From NCBI GenBank assembly GCA_037349315.1, contig JBAIAC010000059.1, positions 29,172,501 through 29,236,500 on the forward strand: a stretch of 64,000 nucleotides of DNA. The letters are read 5' to 3'. The notes under the pieces were generated by a model, which was given only the letters and a program-made list of their open reading frames with translations, did no database searches and was not told the origin of the DNA. This DNA is from Chelydra serpentina (lineage: Eukaryota > Chordata > Testudines > Chelydridae). The first letter of the stretch is position 1. Every line of letters starts with the position of its first letter. A program made the translations under genes and the position numbers. Shown here piece by piece: positions 44,625 to 57,000 of the stretch.

Positions 44625-44760
44625 TCATAGAGTCTTAGAGTTTAAGGCCAGAAAATACCACCATATCATCTAGTCTGACCTCCTGTAGACCATAGGCCAA
44701 TAATACCATCCAGCACCCACACACCAACAACTAGGCCAAACTATTACAGCCCTCTGGACA
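44625..44760 (-). mobile_element. CR1-type 3' tail (subfamily B-like)
   Basis: TCATAGAGTCTTAGAGTTTA, AGGCCAG, then CATCTAGTCTGACCTCCTG and a 3' UTR trace. Diverged. Confidence 0.6.
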
Positions 44761-44799
44761 CTAAACTATTGTGTGCCACAGGCAGAGAACAGGAAAAAC

Positions 44800-45112
44800 T
44801 AGGGTGACCAGACGTCCCGATAAAATCGGGACCGTCCCGATTTTTGAGCATGTGTCCCGCGTCCCGACCGATGGTCGGTCGGGACGCCTTTTGTCCCGAT
44901 TTTCAGTCTTCTTGGGGTTTTTTTTATTTTGTTTTTTTTTTTTTTTTGCTCCAGGCTCTTCCGTTTCCGGTGGAAGAGGATTCCGCACCAGAGGATTCCG
45001 GAGGCAGATGTTTTTTTGTTTTTTTTGCTCAACAACTTTCGCTGAAGAGCCTCTTCCGTTTTTTTTTTGGTGAGAAGTCCCGATTTTCGGGTCTTCTCAC
45101 CTGGTCACCCTA
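44800..45112. mobile_element. hAT-type MITE, 313 bp, 8-bp target duplication
   Basis: Inverted ends TAGGGTGACCAG / CTGGTCACCCTA flanked by perfect GGAAAAAC at 44792-44799 and 45113-45120. GTCCCGAT motifs repeat inside. It lies within or at the edge of a decayed LINE (45118-45600). Confidence 0.9.
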
Positions 45113-45117
45113 GGAAA

Positions 45118-45600
45118 AACAGAAGTGTTGAATAAATATTTCTGTTCTGTATTTGAGACTAAACAGATGCTAGTCTCATCATGCAGTTCCATTCCACTAG
45201 TATCTCTGGAGGGTGTTAAACAGCAACTACTAAAGTTAGACACTTCTAAATCTAAAGTGTCTAAATCAGCTCCAGATAACGCATCCAAGGGTTTTAAAAG
45301 AGCTGACTGATGAGCTCACTGGACAGTTAATATTGATTTTTTAGTAAGTCCTGAGTCACCAGGGAAGTTCCAGAAGACTGGAAGAAAGCTAGTGTTGTGA
45401 CAATTAAAAAAAAAAAAGTGTAAACGGGTTGACCCAAATAATTATAGGCCAGTCAGCGTGGTATCGATCCCAGGGAAGATAATGGAGTGGCTGATAGAGG
45501 ACTTGATTAATAAAGAATTAAAGGAGGGTAGTATAATTAATGAAAATCATATGGGCTTATGGGAAGAAGATCCTGTCAAACTAATGTAATCTCATAAAAA
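45118..45600 (+). mobile_element. Decayed CR1-clade LINE, reverse-transcriptase fragment
   Basis: The plus strand shows LNKYFCSVFETKQ (finger region), VPEDWKKASVV (45370), NNYRPVSVVSIPGKIMEW (45440) and SCQTNVIS (45575), interrupted by stops and an A-run. A different, older subfamily than A-C. Confidence 0.6.
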
Positions 45601-45664
45601 AAATAAAGTTTGGTTGTTAAAAGTAATCGTGTTCAGAGCACCCTAGAGTGGGGACACCTTAGCC

Positions 45665-46094
45665 CAGGGGTGGCCAACCTGAGTCTGAGAAGAAGCCAGA
45701 ATTTACCAATGTGCATTGCCAAAGCGCCATAGTAATACTTCAACAGCACCCCCCCCCTCCCCTGAGCCTGCCATGCCCTCGCTTCTCCCCCACCCCGACC
45801 TGCTCCAAGCGCCTCCCGTCCACCAGCAGCCCCGCTGATCAGCACCTCCCTGCACCTCCCAATCAGCTGTTTCGTGGCATGCAGGAGGCTCTGGGGCGGG
45901 GCAGAGGGGAGGAGCGAGGGCACAGCAGGCTCAGGGGAGGGGGCGGGAAGGGGCAGGAGCCTGTAGCAGAGCCAGAGGCTGAGCAGTGAGCACCCCCCAG
46001 CACATTGGAAAGTTGGCGCCCATAGCCCCGGAGTCGGTGTCTATACAAGGAGCCACATAGTAACTTCTGAAGAGCCACAGGTTGGCCACCCCTG
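45665..46094. mobile_element. hAT-type element, 430 bp, 8-bp target duplication
   Basis: Inverted ends CAGGGGTGGCCAACCT / AGGTTGGCCACCCCTG flanked by perfect CCTTAGCC at 45657-45664 and 46095-46102. The GC-rich interior contains GATCAGC and CATGCAGGAGG pieces also seen at 48650-48905. Confidence 0.9.
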
Positions 46095-46102
46095 CCTTAG
46101 CC

Positions 46103-46430
46103 CCTGGCCTCAGTGAACAAGGCAAGATTGGGGGTCAAGACCCCCAGGAATCCTGGGTCCAGCCTTGTTGGGGTTGCAAGGACTCTGCCACACTGGAGAC
46201 TGGAAGGGGAATCCTCAAGGTCAGGCAGGCATCCAAGTAAAGGGAAATGGAGGGAGGACTCAGATCCTTCCGCTAGCCAAATCCACCGAGGTAGTGTATA
46301 AACCAGGAAAGTTCCCCCAATTGTGGGGTCATTCCCCCTGCTTACATCTGGATGGTCTACAGGAGGGGAACAAGGCAATCAATGAAGAAAAAGATTGTTG
46401 ATTTATAAATCAAGCTCACATATTTTTCTC
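46103..46430. other. Unassigned sequence
   Basis: No exon or repeat recognised. Confidence 0.35.
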
Positions 46431-46434
46431 AGAC

Positions 46435-46545
46435 ATGTGCTAGTTCCAACAGGAATTAATCCAGGGAAATCTCTGGCCTGGATTATGCAGGAGGTCAGAC
46501 TACATAATCACAATGGTCCCTTCTGACCTTAGAATATATTTATAC
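46435..46545 (+). mobile_element. CR1 LINE (subfamily B), 3' tail
   Basis: GGAGGTCAGACTACATAATC, ACAATGGTCCCTTCTGACCT and a TAGAATATAT end. Confidence 0.75.
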
Positions 46546-48155
46546 CCAGGACTGAGTCCTGAATCTCCTGGGGATCTTAGAAACCCACATCACAAGGCGC
46601 TTCTTCAGCTACTCAGTGAGCAGCCCTGCCTCACCTGTTTTCATAATCTCTCAGTCATAGCACCCAGGCTGGTTCCCTTTCACCACATGTACATTTATTC
46701 TTCAGTTCCCAAGCAAAACAGAACCTGACACAGGTACACAGCAGGAGGAGTCTTACCTACAGCCTTCTCTCCTCCTCCAACTCACCCTCTGAGATCCAGT
46801 GCTTCCTGTTACTGCCACTTATATAGCCAATTGTCTCATTACCCCAGCAATTACCTCTAGGTGTCAGCAATCTTCCCAACAGATGCTGGCTAATTGTTTC
46901 CAGTTAACTTCTTCATGCTGCAGCCCCCCTCAGCCACCAGGCTGCCATAGTCAACCCTCTGTCACACCCTCCCCCATGTAACAAGTTCTGACATTCTCAG
47001 TTTTGCCCAATGCCAGTAATAGTACAGGACTTGGGGGCCTGCCCATCAGGCAAAATTCTTACCTGTTTTTTATTTGAATTCCCTTCCGTGGCCTCCCTCA
47101 CAGGGCATCCCTCTCAAAGCTGTAAAGTCCACTTGGCTTCCCTTCCCTGTAATGTGCAATCATCATTCAAAGGTTCCCCACCTTTGAGCCTCTTCTGTGT
47201 TGTTCCTCAACTAACTTGAGAACGTCACATGTGATGCAAAAGCCTCCCTACAGATTTTGCCAGTGAAGGCCCTTCTCCTGCGAAATGGCTCATGCACATG
47301 GACTCGTATTTGGGGATGGGAGGGGGAAAGACTCACCAGTAGTAACACTGATTCCTTCCCAAAGAGCTTCTCCATGTTGCAGAGAACACGGGCCGACCTG
47401 GCTGTTGAAATCTGGAGGAACGTCCATGACTATCCTGATGGTAAATGTTGATAATTCCATATGGACAGTATAGGATCTTCAAGAGACGAGGAGGATGAAG
47501 AGAAATTTGTTTACAAGCAGAGGGGTTCTCAATGACTGTGGGACTTTTTCCGGTCCCCATTTGTGCATGCCTTAGGGCAGAGTTCCTCTGGGTGGTATCT
47601 ACGGATTCCTTCCCAGGGCAGTGGGGGTTGCCCTGGGTTCTATGCATGGTGTCACCCTCTGGATCCTTCGTTTTGATCCTGTGACCTGCATGCCCATTCC
47701 TGTTTTTCCATTCGTTGTCCCCTTAATCAGTTAAATTCTGGATTCTCTGGCCCCTCCTTCATCTGGAGGGGTGGGCCTTTTGTTTTACTAATGGGCTCCA
47801 CCCACCATCCCAGGATTCAAATAGGTTCATGCTTTGCAAATGGGTTCTTTATTTCCTTTCCCTTTGGAAAGGGGCAAAACAAACAGAAGGGAATGAAGAG
47901 AAAGAGGCAGAGGAAGAAGAATGGAAGTAGAAAGAAAAATGGAAAGATGGAGAAGCTGGCAAAAGAAAACAAAGGAAGTACCTTTGGACCAAAATATCAG
48001 CCTGAAAGATAAAAGTTTTGGAAAGTTATGACTGAAAACAGGGGATTTGAAAAATGGGAACAGTTAGGCAACCTAAACTAGAGGTATCACTAGTGTTCCA
48101 CCTATCATAGTATATGATCCTCAAAGCATGGCCTAATGTAACAACACAGGCTCTG
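46546..48155. other. Mostly unassigned sequence
   Basis: No coding exon identified. Positions 46780-46980 resemble an LTR-like CT-rich block (GCTGCCATAGTCAACCCTCT); 47870-48000 is purine-rich. Neither is assigned. Confidence 0.3.
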
Positions 48156-48156
48156 A

Positions 48157-48560
48157 GGGTATGTCTATATGCGACGAAAGCCCATGCTTGAGCCCGGGCT
48201 CAAGCTTAACCCCCGTAGCTTCTACACTGCAGTGGTGCTAACCCAGGGCTTGGACCAGGGGTGTGCGCAGAAATTTAACTTTGACCCCTTTGGGGGAAGG
48301 CGGGGGCACATTCTGAGTCCGCCCACTCAGCAGGAGTTCACTCTTCCCTTCCTCTCTCCCTCCATCTTGGCTCCGGCAGGAGTTCGCTCTCCTCCCCACC
48401 GTGACCCCGGGGCTAGAGGAGTTCTGTGCCCCCAGTGATTATTTGGGGCCCAGGCTTGCCCAACCCTTGCGCACACTCTTGGCTGGAGGGTCTGAGCTTG
48501 AGTTAAGCCAGGACCCAGAGTCTGAGCCCTGTGGCTTTGCAGTGTAGCCACAGCCTTGCT
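48157..48560. mobile_element. Harbinger-like MITE with a nested hAT-like insertion
   Basis: Begins GGGTATGTCTATATGCGACG and has CCCGGGCTCAAGCTTAAC facing GCTTGAGTTAAGCCAGGA. The insertion at 48258-48480 separates the arms. Confidence 0.5.
48258..48480. mobile_element. hAT-like MITE with imperfect duplication
   Basis: Ends CAGGGGTGTGCGCA and TGCGCACACTCTTG are inverted. Flanks GCTTGGAC and GCTGGAGG agree only partly, as if the duplication has decayed. Confidence 0.55.
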
Positions 48561-48905
48561 TGAGTCGGGCCCCAGCAGTTGGCTGGAAGTATCCCACAAC
48601 AGTCCCCACCGCCCCATTAGCTCCCCCCACCCCTCCCAGAGGACCCCGACTATCAGCACCTCCCCCTCCCTCCCAGCACATTCTGCCCACTGTGATCAGC
48701 TGTTCTGAAGCATACAGGAGGAGCTGGGGGTGGGGGGGGCGTGGGATGGAGAGGGAAGGAGTGAGTGTGTGGTGCACTTGGGGAAGGGAGTGGAATGGGG
48801 CAGGAAGAGGTGGGGCCTTGGAGGAAGGGGTGGAGTGGAGACAGGGCCTGGGACAGAGGCAGGGGTTGAGTACCCCCAGCACATTAGAAATTCAGCGCCT
48901 ATGAT
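48561..48905. repeat. GC-rich sequence related to the hAT at 45665
   Basis: TGATCAGCTGTTCTGAAGCA, TACAGGAGGAGCTGGGGGTG and CCCCAGCACATTAGAAATTC parallel the inner part of the 45665-46094 element. Outer ends not found. Confidence 0.45.
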
Positions 48906-49506
48906 GACGAAGGACAGAACGCTTTCCTGAACTTTTAACCACACAGTTGTGATGCTGATTCTAGCTTTCTTATAGGCCATTCACATGCCACAGAAAAAAA
49001 ATTCCTGCTTTCCAAGTTTTTTATTAGACAAAACATGCTGATCGTGATCATTCCCTGCTCATCATTAAAGGCCCAATCCTTCAAAGTGCCCAGCAGCTCA
49101 CAGGACTGGGTGCTATGATTCCATGGGTCAGACAGCGTCATTAGACACAGAGCTAGTGTGTTTATATTGGAAACATGAAATCAGTTCTAAACCAATTCTC
49201 TGTGGAGTACATTTCTCCCCTTGCACCTGGGCAGCCTACAACTACAGAAGCTGTACAAATTTTAAGCAATAAGCAAAGCTGCAGGCTGGTACAAAAGCCT
49301 TATAACCTTGATATGAGGGCTGGGGTTTTCATATGAGCTGAAGGCAGTTGGTGCTTAACTCTCGTGGGTTCCTTTGAATCAATCAAAAGGAAGAAGGAAA
49401 GGATGATTAAAGATCTGGATCTCAGATCAAGACTGTGGCTCCCTTACACAAGTGGTGAGTTGTTCCACTGGAACCAATAAGACTACGTCAATATGTCTTT
49501 GTTAGT

Positions 49507-49935
49507 AGAGCTGGGTCGATTTTCTCCGGTGAATAGTTAATTCGCCAAAGAAAAGCAGTTGCAGGTTGACTGAAACTGATGGCAAATTCGGGTTGAATTT
49601 GGCAAAGAGTTTTGGCTGAAAAAAATTTGGACGGGGGGAGAATATTTCAAAGTTGAAATATGTCAACATTTTATTTAGAAATTCAGCTAGTTTTTCTTTT
49701 CTTTTTTAAGTTAAAAGAGAACACTAAGGGTAAGAGACCCCAAAATAAAACATTTTGGATTGAACAAACATTTAATGTGACCCCAAACAACGTTTTTGTT
49801 GGTGGCTGCTTTGGTTTCTTGCTGAAATAAATCACACATATGAAAGATTGTCATTTTGAGTTGACCTGAAAAACAAAAAGCTTGTCAGATTTTTTGGATC
49901 AGCCACCAAATAAAAAAAAGTCAATTACTCATCCA
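49507..49935. mobile_element. AT-rich hAT-like MITE
   Basis: Left end TAGAGCTGGGTCGA and right end ATCCAGTTCTA are inverted; the inside is AT-rich with AAACATTTT variants. No clean 8-bp duplication. Confidence 0.5.
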
Positions 49936-50930
49936 GTTCTATTCACTAAAGTAAAGGCTCCACAAACTGCCCCTAAGGGAAGCCAGACTTAAGGTAGTGT
50001 GGGTTCTTTAATAGTTACTTTCCACATTTTCTAATGTTGGGTTTCTTGTAAATTTAAGCTTAGTATTGAATTGCCTAGCTTCTAGGTAACTAAGACATAT
50101 GTAAGGATTTTTACCCTTATTTAACGTATACCTACCCTCAGCCTCTACTGCCAAATTCAAGCTGATCTTCACCAGAACTCCCCAGGGTCCTTCTCTTGAA
50201 TGAAGGCTATTTTTTTTTTTTAGGAAATTTCATCTTTCTACTGCTACCCATTTTGGCAAGAGAACCATTCAAAAGAGTGGCATAAGAATTGTTTTATAAT
50301 TAGAGAATGTCATGTATTTGTCACTCTACACATTCTCAGATGTAGCGAAGCTACTTCACCTTTAAACTCCATGTGCACCTAAAAACAGAAACCAGGGCTT
50401 AGAAAATGTCAGCCTAACAGAGTGAAATTTGGGAGCAAAGGGGGAAAAAACAACTATAAACAGAGGTTGCTGCTGCTATAATAGGTCTATTCTGTTCTTC
50501 ATGCTTTGTCCAGGAAACATAACAGCTCATCAGCAGGTGACATTTTAACACAGTCACAATGGCTTCCAGGATTTCTAAAGTTGCCGGAAAATCCATCCCA
50601 CTTGGGAGATGAGAGGTAAGCCCACCAGCCCCATACACTCAGATCACATGAGATTGAAAGAACCAACTCTCGATCCTTTTTCCACCCATTATTGAAGGCG
50701 CTGGCGTAAGAGTCATTTAGGAGGCGTTTTCCAAGAGGATGGATAAAGCTAGTGAGTCATCCTTGTTCATCTTCCCTTCTGTGTACTGTGAAAACTATGC
50801 GATCCCTGGACCAGACTCAGTAAGAGAGAGAAGGGTGTCTTATCTGCAATGGGAGGGAGCGATTCAGGTGCCACGCATATATGCTCTTTACCCATGAAAG
50901 CTGCTTGGAGTTTGTTCTTGGATGCTGCTC
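49936..50930. other. Unassigned sequence downstream of MS4A1
   Basis: Probably 3' untranslated and flanking sequence of the minus-strand MS4A1-like gene. No repeat or second gene recognised. Confidence 0.35.
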
Positions 50931-50935
50931 ATAGA

Positions 50936-51031
50936 CTACTGCCATGGAGGACTGGTTCCATTGCTGAACTGTGGTTGTGGGGGTGACAGCAAGGGAAACA
51001 CTTGCTCTGCCTTATCATCCTGTGACTTATC
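50936..51031 (-). CDS. MS4A1: MS4A1-like gene, terminal coding exon
   Basis: Thirty-one codons and TAG after a long T-run and CTTCCAG acceptor: DKSQDDKAEQVFPLLSPPQP to TSPPWQ. It is the short cytoplasmic tail. Confidence 0.8.
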   Translation of the reverse strand, partial: DKSQDDKAEQVFPLLSPPQPQFSNGTSPPWQ

Positions 51032-54000
51032 CTGGAAGAAAAGACAAAAAAAAAAAAAAATCATCTTCCTTCTCCACCCACTCCCTCAGCCCAGACAAAG
51101 AACCCCCACCCTGATACAGACACTGACTTAATATCTTAAGTCCTCACCGAGTCGGAGGAGACAGCATCTTTAGAAACGATGTTCTGGATTACAGAGAAGA
51201 TTAGCATCAAGGCCAAGATCCCCTATGCCACACCGCCAAAAAGAGAGAGATACAATTAGTGACACTATCCACTATGGACTAAGAGGGCCAAAATCTGGTG
51301 TCAGCTACACCAGTGTAAATCCAGAGTTAATTCCACTGAAGTCAGTGGAGTTACACCAATATAATGAAGAGCAGAATTTAGCCCCCAGAGAGAAAGTAAC
51401 ACAAGGGCCTCAATGGGGATACCAAAAACAAAACCCTATCAGTTTGCATAAAACAAGATTTGAACCTTCTCTAATATTTGAGCGTTTGAGGAGCATTCAC
51501 TACAATTATTTTCTAACAATCTTCCTCATGCTACCATGCATCCAAGTTCCAGGCAGTACCTGTTGTCTTTAAACATCTCCCATGCTAATACTTAGGTCAA
51601 GGAGATTTCAAACGAACATGGATAACTCTTCAACCCAAGCATTGACCCTCCTTAGATGCTGAGCCATCACCAGTTCTAAACAGCTCAGAAAACACAGAAT
51701 TCATAGCACCTTGTGGAACCTCAGTACTTACCGTCTTGTAAGAATTGATGCTCTGACAGTAGTCCCAAGGGATGGGGCTTTCTTCACAGCGAAGAGGGAG
51801 AAGGAAGCTGACAAGGCGGATTTTATCCAGAATTGGGATGGAAACTTTATACTTGTTTAGAATGCAAATATTAATCAAATCAATTCCCAACATTATTCCT
51901 CCAGCTAATGAGGCAAGGAAGCTGATGGCATTCAACATATTGCTGCCTGCCTCCTGAAAGAGACATGCAGAGGGCATAGGTTAGGACAGTCATATCAATA
52001 CCCAGACATATGGCCACTGAGTTTTGAGCCGTGTACCTACATAAGCACAGCAACCCATATTTGCAATATTCCAGCCTTCTATTGCCCCGTTCCCTCTGAC
52101 TTCATCCCTCCACACACAGATTAAGAGAAACAAAATACACATATGGCAGAGAAACACTTCCTTTTAATAGACAGAGTGATTAGCAACACTCTATAGGCAA
52201 GGTTGCCGGATTGTGAAAGGGCTTTTTCAGTTACTTATAGACTGTGTCAAACTTTTCACTTTCTAGGCTGCAATTTTCCACATTTGTTTTAAGCCCATGA
52301 GTGAACTTTTGGGGAAAATTTGAACAAAAACAGTTCAGCAATTTTTTTAATTACCAAGAGAGTGAAAAAAAATTACACGCTACCTTGGCCATCGGAAATA
52401 AATGATTAAATTGCTAAATGAAGGACAGAGAAGTCAGGAAATGGCAAAGTTAAGTGTGCTAATCACACCTGGATTCTGTCTCCTTAATGGGCAATTTTAC
52501 TTAGTGTCATAGGATTAGAGTTGTGCAAATCATGGATTTTTTGGTTCACTGGCAATTTTCAAAAATAAAAAAAATTGTTTTGGCATCAAGTCGAAATTAA
52601 AAAATTTCAGCAAATCAAAAAAATAATCATTTTGAGCCAAATGAAGCGTTTCATTACAATTGCAAACATTTTTACATTTTTTGAAAATGTAAAATAAAAT
52701 TCAAGGATAATTTGATTTGAAAAGTCAGTTCAAACCATTTCAAAAATGTCAAAACATTTTTTTCTGACTTTCTGTGCTTTGTTTGTTTGCTAAACAAACA
52801 ATTCAGTGAAAACACCATGAACTGGCAAAACACCACAAACTGGTCAAGTATGTGTGCCTACAATCATAGAGTTTGTGAAACGCGGTGGTACCCACCTCTT
52901 GCGAGTGCCCCCCAACCTGATGGTTTCCTTGGCGAGTCTTCAGTGACTCAGCCCTCCGGCCAAGCTACACACTCTGTTTGTAGATGGAAAATAAACCCCT
53001 TCCAAGGTATGCACTCTTTACTTCCCCTGGCCCTGGTATGGGGCCATAGCCTCAGGACTGGCTCTCTAGAGACACTGTCTTCCTGCAGCCCTCCCTGGAC
53101 TCAGTCCTTGTTCAGTCCCAGCAGCCAGTCCCAGCACCTTCTTAGCACCCTCTTGCCGCACTGAGCTGTCCATGGTCCTCTGCTTTTTCAGCCAGCCAGG
53201 AACATAGTCCTCTGTTTTCCAGCTCCAGGCAGCAACTGACTGACTTGGTCTCCACCACTCCTTTTTATATAGAACTGCTGCCCCCTGATTGGCCACTCCT
53301 GCAGCCCCTCTGATTGGCTGCTTCCCCTGCAGTTACTCTAGGCCACTTGAAGGCCTTCTCTTTTGCTCCTGTCTGGGATGGGGTGTGGCAGGACCATGAG
53401 GCCTCCAGCAGGGGCCCTTTGGGCCTATTCCACCCCATCACAGCACTGAAGATTTACACCTCAGCTTGCTGTGCACTAACTCTCCATCTAGACAAGCCCT
53501 TAGAATTCCAATATTAGACCCTAGTTGTAGGTGGCCATTTAGGTTGCCATCCCCAACTCTCCTGAGATTCCTTCCTCTTCCCCAGAGAAAACATGGCATA
53601 GACCACTTCCTGGTCCCTAATGGGATGATTAATGCCTCCACAGGCAGGTAAATATCCACAGGCCCTGGGCACTCTCCTTTTAAAGGGAAGACTAATTCTG
53701 CAGATGAATTTAGACAGGGTCCACAAGGGATCCTCAAACAAATGAAGTCTGGGGGCGAGGGATGGAATCTGATTGCTCTCTATAAATACATCAGGTTGGT
53801 AAACACCAAGGATGGAGATGAGCTATTTAAGCTAAAGGAAAATGTTGGCAAAAGAAGGAATGGGGATAAACAGGCCATGAATAAATTTAGGCTGGAAATT
53901 AGAAGAAAATTTCAATTCATCCAGGGAGCAAGGTCTGGAACAGCCTCACGAAAGCAGGAGTGGGGAGCTAACAACCCAACTAGTTTTAAGATGGAGCTTG

Positions 54001-57000
54001 GTATATTTATGTGCTGGATTCTGTGATGGGGTTTCCTACCATGTCAGGTGCCTGGACTCGATTACTCAGGAGGTCCCTTCCAGTCCTATCTCCTATGTTC
54101 CTAAACAGCGGTTTTTGGGGAGTTATTTTAAATATCAGTCCAGAAGCTTTTTCATAGACCCAGACCTAAGTTTGGGTCCACGTGGCCTAGTGATTAGAAT
54201 TTCCGGTTTTCACCTAGATGGCCGGGTCTTGACACCTGGTGTGGGGTGAAGATCCAAACTAAAATGACACAGCTGCTCTGCTTCAGGAGGAAACAGCCTT
54301 CATCTCAGTTCACTGACTCCTGTCCAAGACCCAAATGGAAACAAACAGAACCTTTTTCTCCAAGGATCAGATGGATCACTGCCCTCAGACCAGAAAGCTG
54401 TCATCTCATAACTGCTGCACACTGGACCTCTAGGAGGCTAATGAGCCCTAGCAGACTGATCTCTGTCCATTAACCCTTGCCTTCCCAGCCTTGAGTCCTA
54501 TGGCTATCTCATTCCCAGGTCTCTGAGGGATAGTATATCCTGTCACACCCTGCCATATTAACCAAGCAGTTCGGATGGTGTTCAGTGAATGAAGCAGGAG
54601 GTCCACTCACGGAAGAGTTAAGTATAAAGAAAAATATTGAGCAGAGCTGGCTCATTCACTGAGCCCCATCCAACCCATGCTCTGAAATCAGGCTCAGTCA
54701 TGCAGAGAAAACAAACTACTGCAATAATGCAGATACGCAAGGGGGCACTATTAAAGTTGCGTGGGCAACCTTAACTTTGGCATTTTCTAGCTTTTGCATG
54801 CATGATGCCACATTTAATGCATATTTTTATAGAATCATAGAAGATTAGGTGGAAGAGACCTCAGAAGGTCATCTAGTCCAACCCCCTGCTCAAAGCACGA
54901 CCAACCCCAACAAAACCATCCCAACCAGGGCTTTGTCAAGCTGGGCCTTTAAAACCTCTAAGGATGGAGATTTCACCACCTCCCTAGGTCACCCATTATA
55001 CAGAATCATGTTTCAAGGAAACCCACGCGTACTTCTGCAGCAATCTATCTCTCCTTGAGTGAGAGAGGAATTCATTCAATTCTGAGTTTCATCATCACAT
55101 GCTCCTCCCCAAGGGACACCAGCCATATCCCAGAGGGCGTTCTTGACAGACAAGGGCTCTGATTTCTCCCCTTAGTGTTAACCTGTAAGTATCTCCCAAT
55201 AACAGGAAACTGCATAGCTCACCAGACCCTCTGAGATATTTGTTGCAGTTGCAGCTGCAGCTGAGAGGGACCCAGAAATGATGAACTGTAAAGAAAAGAG
55301 GAAATGATCATTAATTAAGGTGAGGGTCACTTTAAAGTTTTACATAAAGAGCTCCTTCCCCTGACCCATCCATAGGTCTGAACATTCCATCCACCCACCC
55401 CATCCATCTACACCCACCAACCCCAAGCATACGTACCCATCCCTCTCACACCCATTCATAGCTTTCTCATCTGTCCATCTCATTGACTACATCCTTCCTG
55501 TGACAAATTAGCCCGATTAGAGTGCCCTGGGCTGGGACTAACATGTCACTTCACCTACAGAAAGAAAGTTAAAATAAAACAACTTGGTCCTGTCCCTTGT
55601 ATGTTGATTCAAGTGATCAGGGAGCAACCAGTAGCCCCACTAGTGTGCCAGTGATCAGAAAGCAACCAGTGGCCCATGGCAAGACATATGACCTGATCAA
55701 ATCAAAACAAAAGTAGGAATAGCTTATGAAACATCTGTGTCACTGTTCTCTCTCTCTCTCTCTCCCTCTTTGATAGAAGGATGTTGATTTATGATTTATT
55801 CAGCCCATAGGTAAATATGAGAATGCATCTGTCCAGAGTATCTATAATTAAGGTTGGATTCAGTTTTTCACTTAAAGCATGGATTCAACCGCTTTGTCGT
55901 CGATGTGCAATATAATGTTTCTGTAACACACACTAAGTCTTTGTCACTTTCTAGTGGCTGGTTCATATAAAAAGTTTTAGACTTACACAGCTTCCAGCTA
56001 TAGAACTTAGTTCTTTAGCATAAGCAGTAGAGGCTTTCAGTGTTTCCCGGTTCAAATCCCACTGCTGGCCCTAGCAGGGTTGGTTACATACCATTCTCCA
56101 CATTGCAGGGGTGGAGTAAAGACTGAATTTGCTGAAGATTTTCAACTAAAATCTGCTATTTAGTTTCTCAGGGGGAAATTATTAAAAATGGGACCTTTAA
56201 GCCTTTCATCGGCCCGTCAGCATCTCACCTTCTTTTCAACCCTGTTTGCTAACAAGTGACTGGTTTTTTATCCCTGACACCTCCCATATTGCTAAAACTC
56301 GCTGTAAATTAGTGACAGTGTACATTTGAAGAAGTTAGGTTGCAGTTAAGCAAAGTTATGAAGGATCATTGTATCCTATCCTTGCCATTGTTGCTGCAAT
56401 TTTCCCTTACTCAAAATGACTGCCATTTTCCATGATTCACAATGGGATTGAAGCTACTCATGCCCACAATAAACATGGTCACTGGCGTATGCCTCTACTA
56501 AAGATGGCTGCCACACCCCATTGTTTCCATTGGAACTGAAGCCACAAAGTGCCCTCAAGGAAGATGGCTGCCATTCCACTAAAGCCTTTCCACATGAAAA
56601 TGATGCTGCTTCTATGAACACTAGGGTTGCTATGTGTCTGGTTTTCAACCGGAATGCCCAGTCAAAAAGGGACCCTGATGGTTCCAGTCAGCACTGCTGA
56701 GTGAGCTGTTAAAAGTCCGGTCAGCAGCGCAGCGGGGCTAAGGCAGGCTCCCTGCCTGCTGTGGCTCCATGCGGCTCCCGGAAGTAGCGGCATGTTCCCT
56801 CTCTGGCTTCTACGCATAGGGATAGCCAGGGGGCTCCTCTGCATGTTGCCCCCACCTCAAGCACCGGCTCTGCAGTTCCCACTAGCCAGGAACCACAGCC
56901 AATGGGAGCTGTGGGGGCGGTGCCTGCAGATGGGGCAGCGCGCAAACCGCCTGGCCTCACCTCTGCGCAGGAGCCAGAGGGGGACATGCCGCCACTTCCA

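Noticed and set aside
47870..48000. Lys/Arg-rich coding exon
   Set aside because: Purine-rich low-complexity sequence (GAAGAGAAAGAGG-type) with no splice context or homologous domain.
49936..50930. Extra MS4A1 tail exons below 50936
   Set aside because: The frame ends cleanly with TAG at 50936-50938 after a good acceptor; no further acidic exon like the human CD20 tail could be found.
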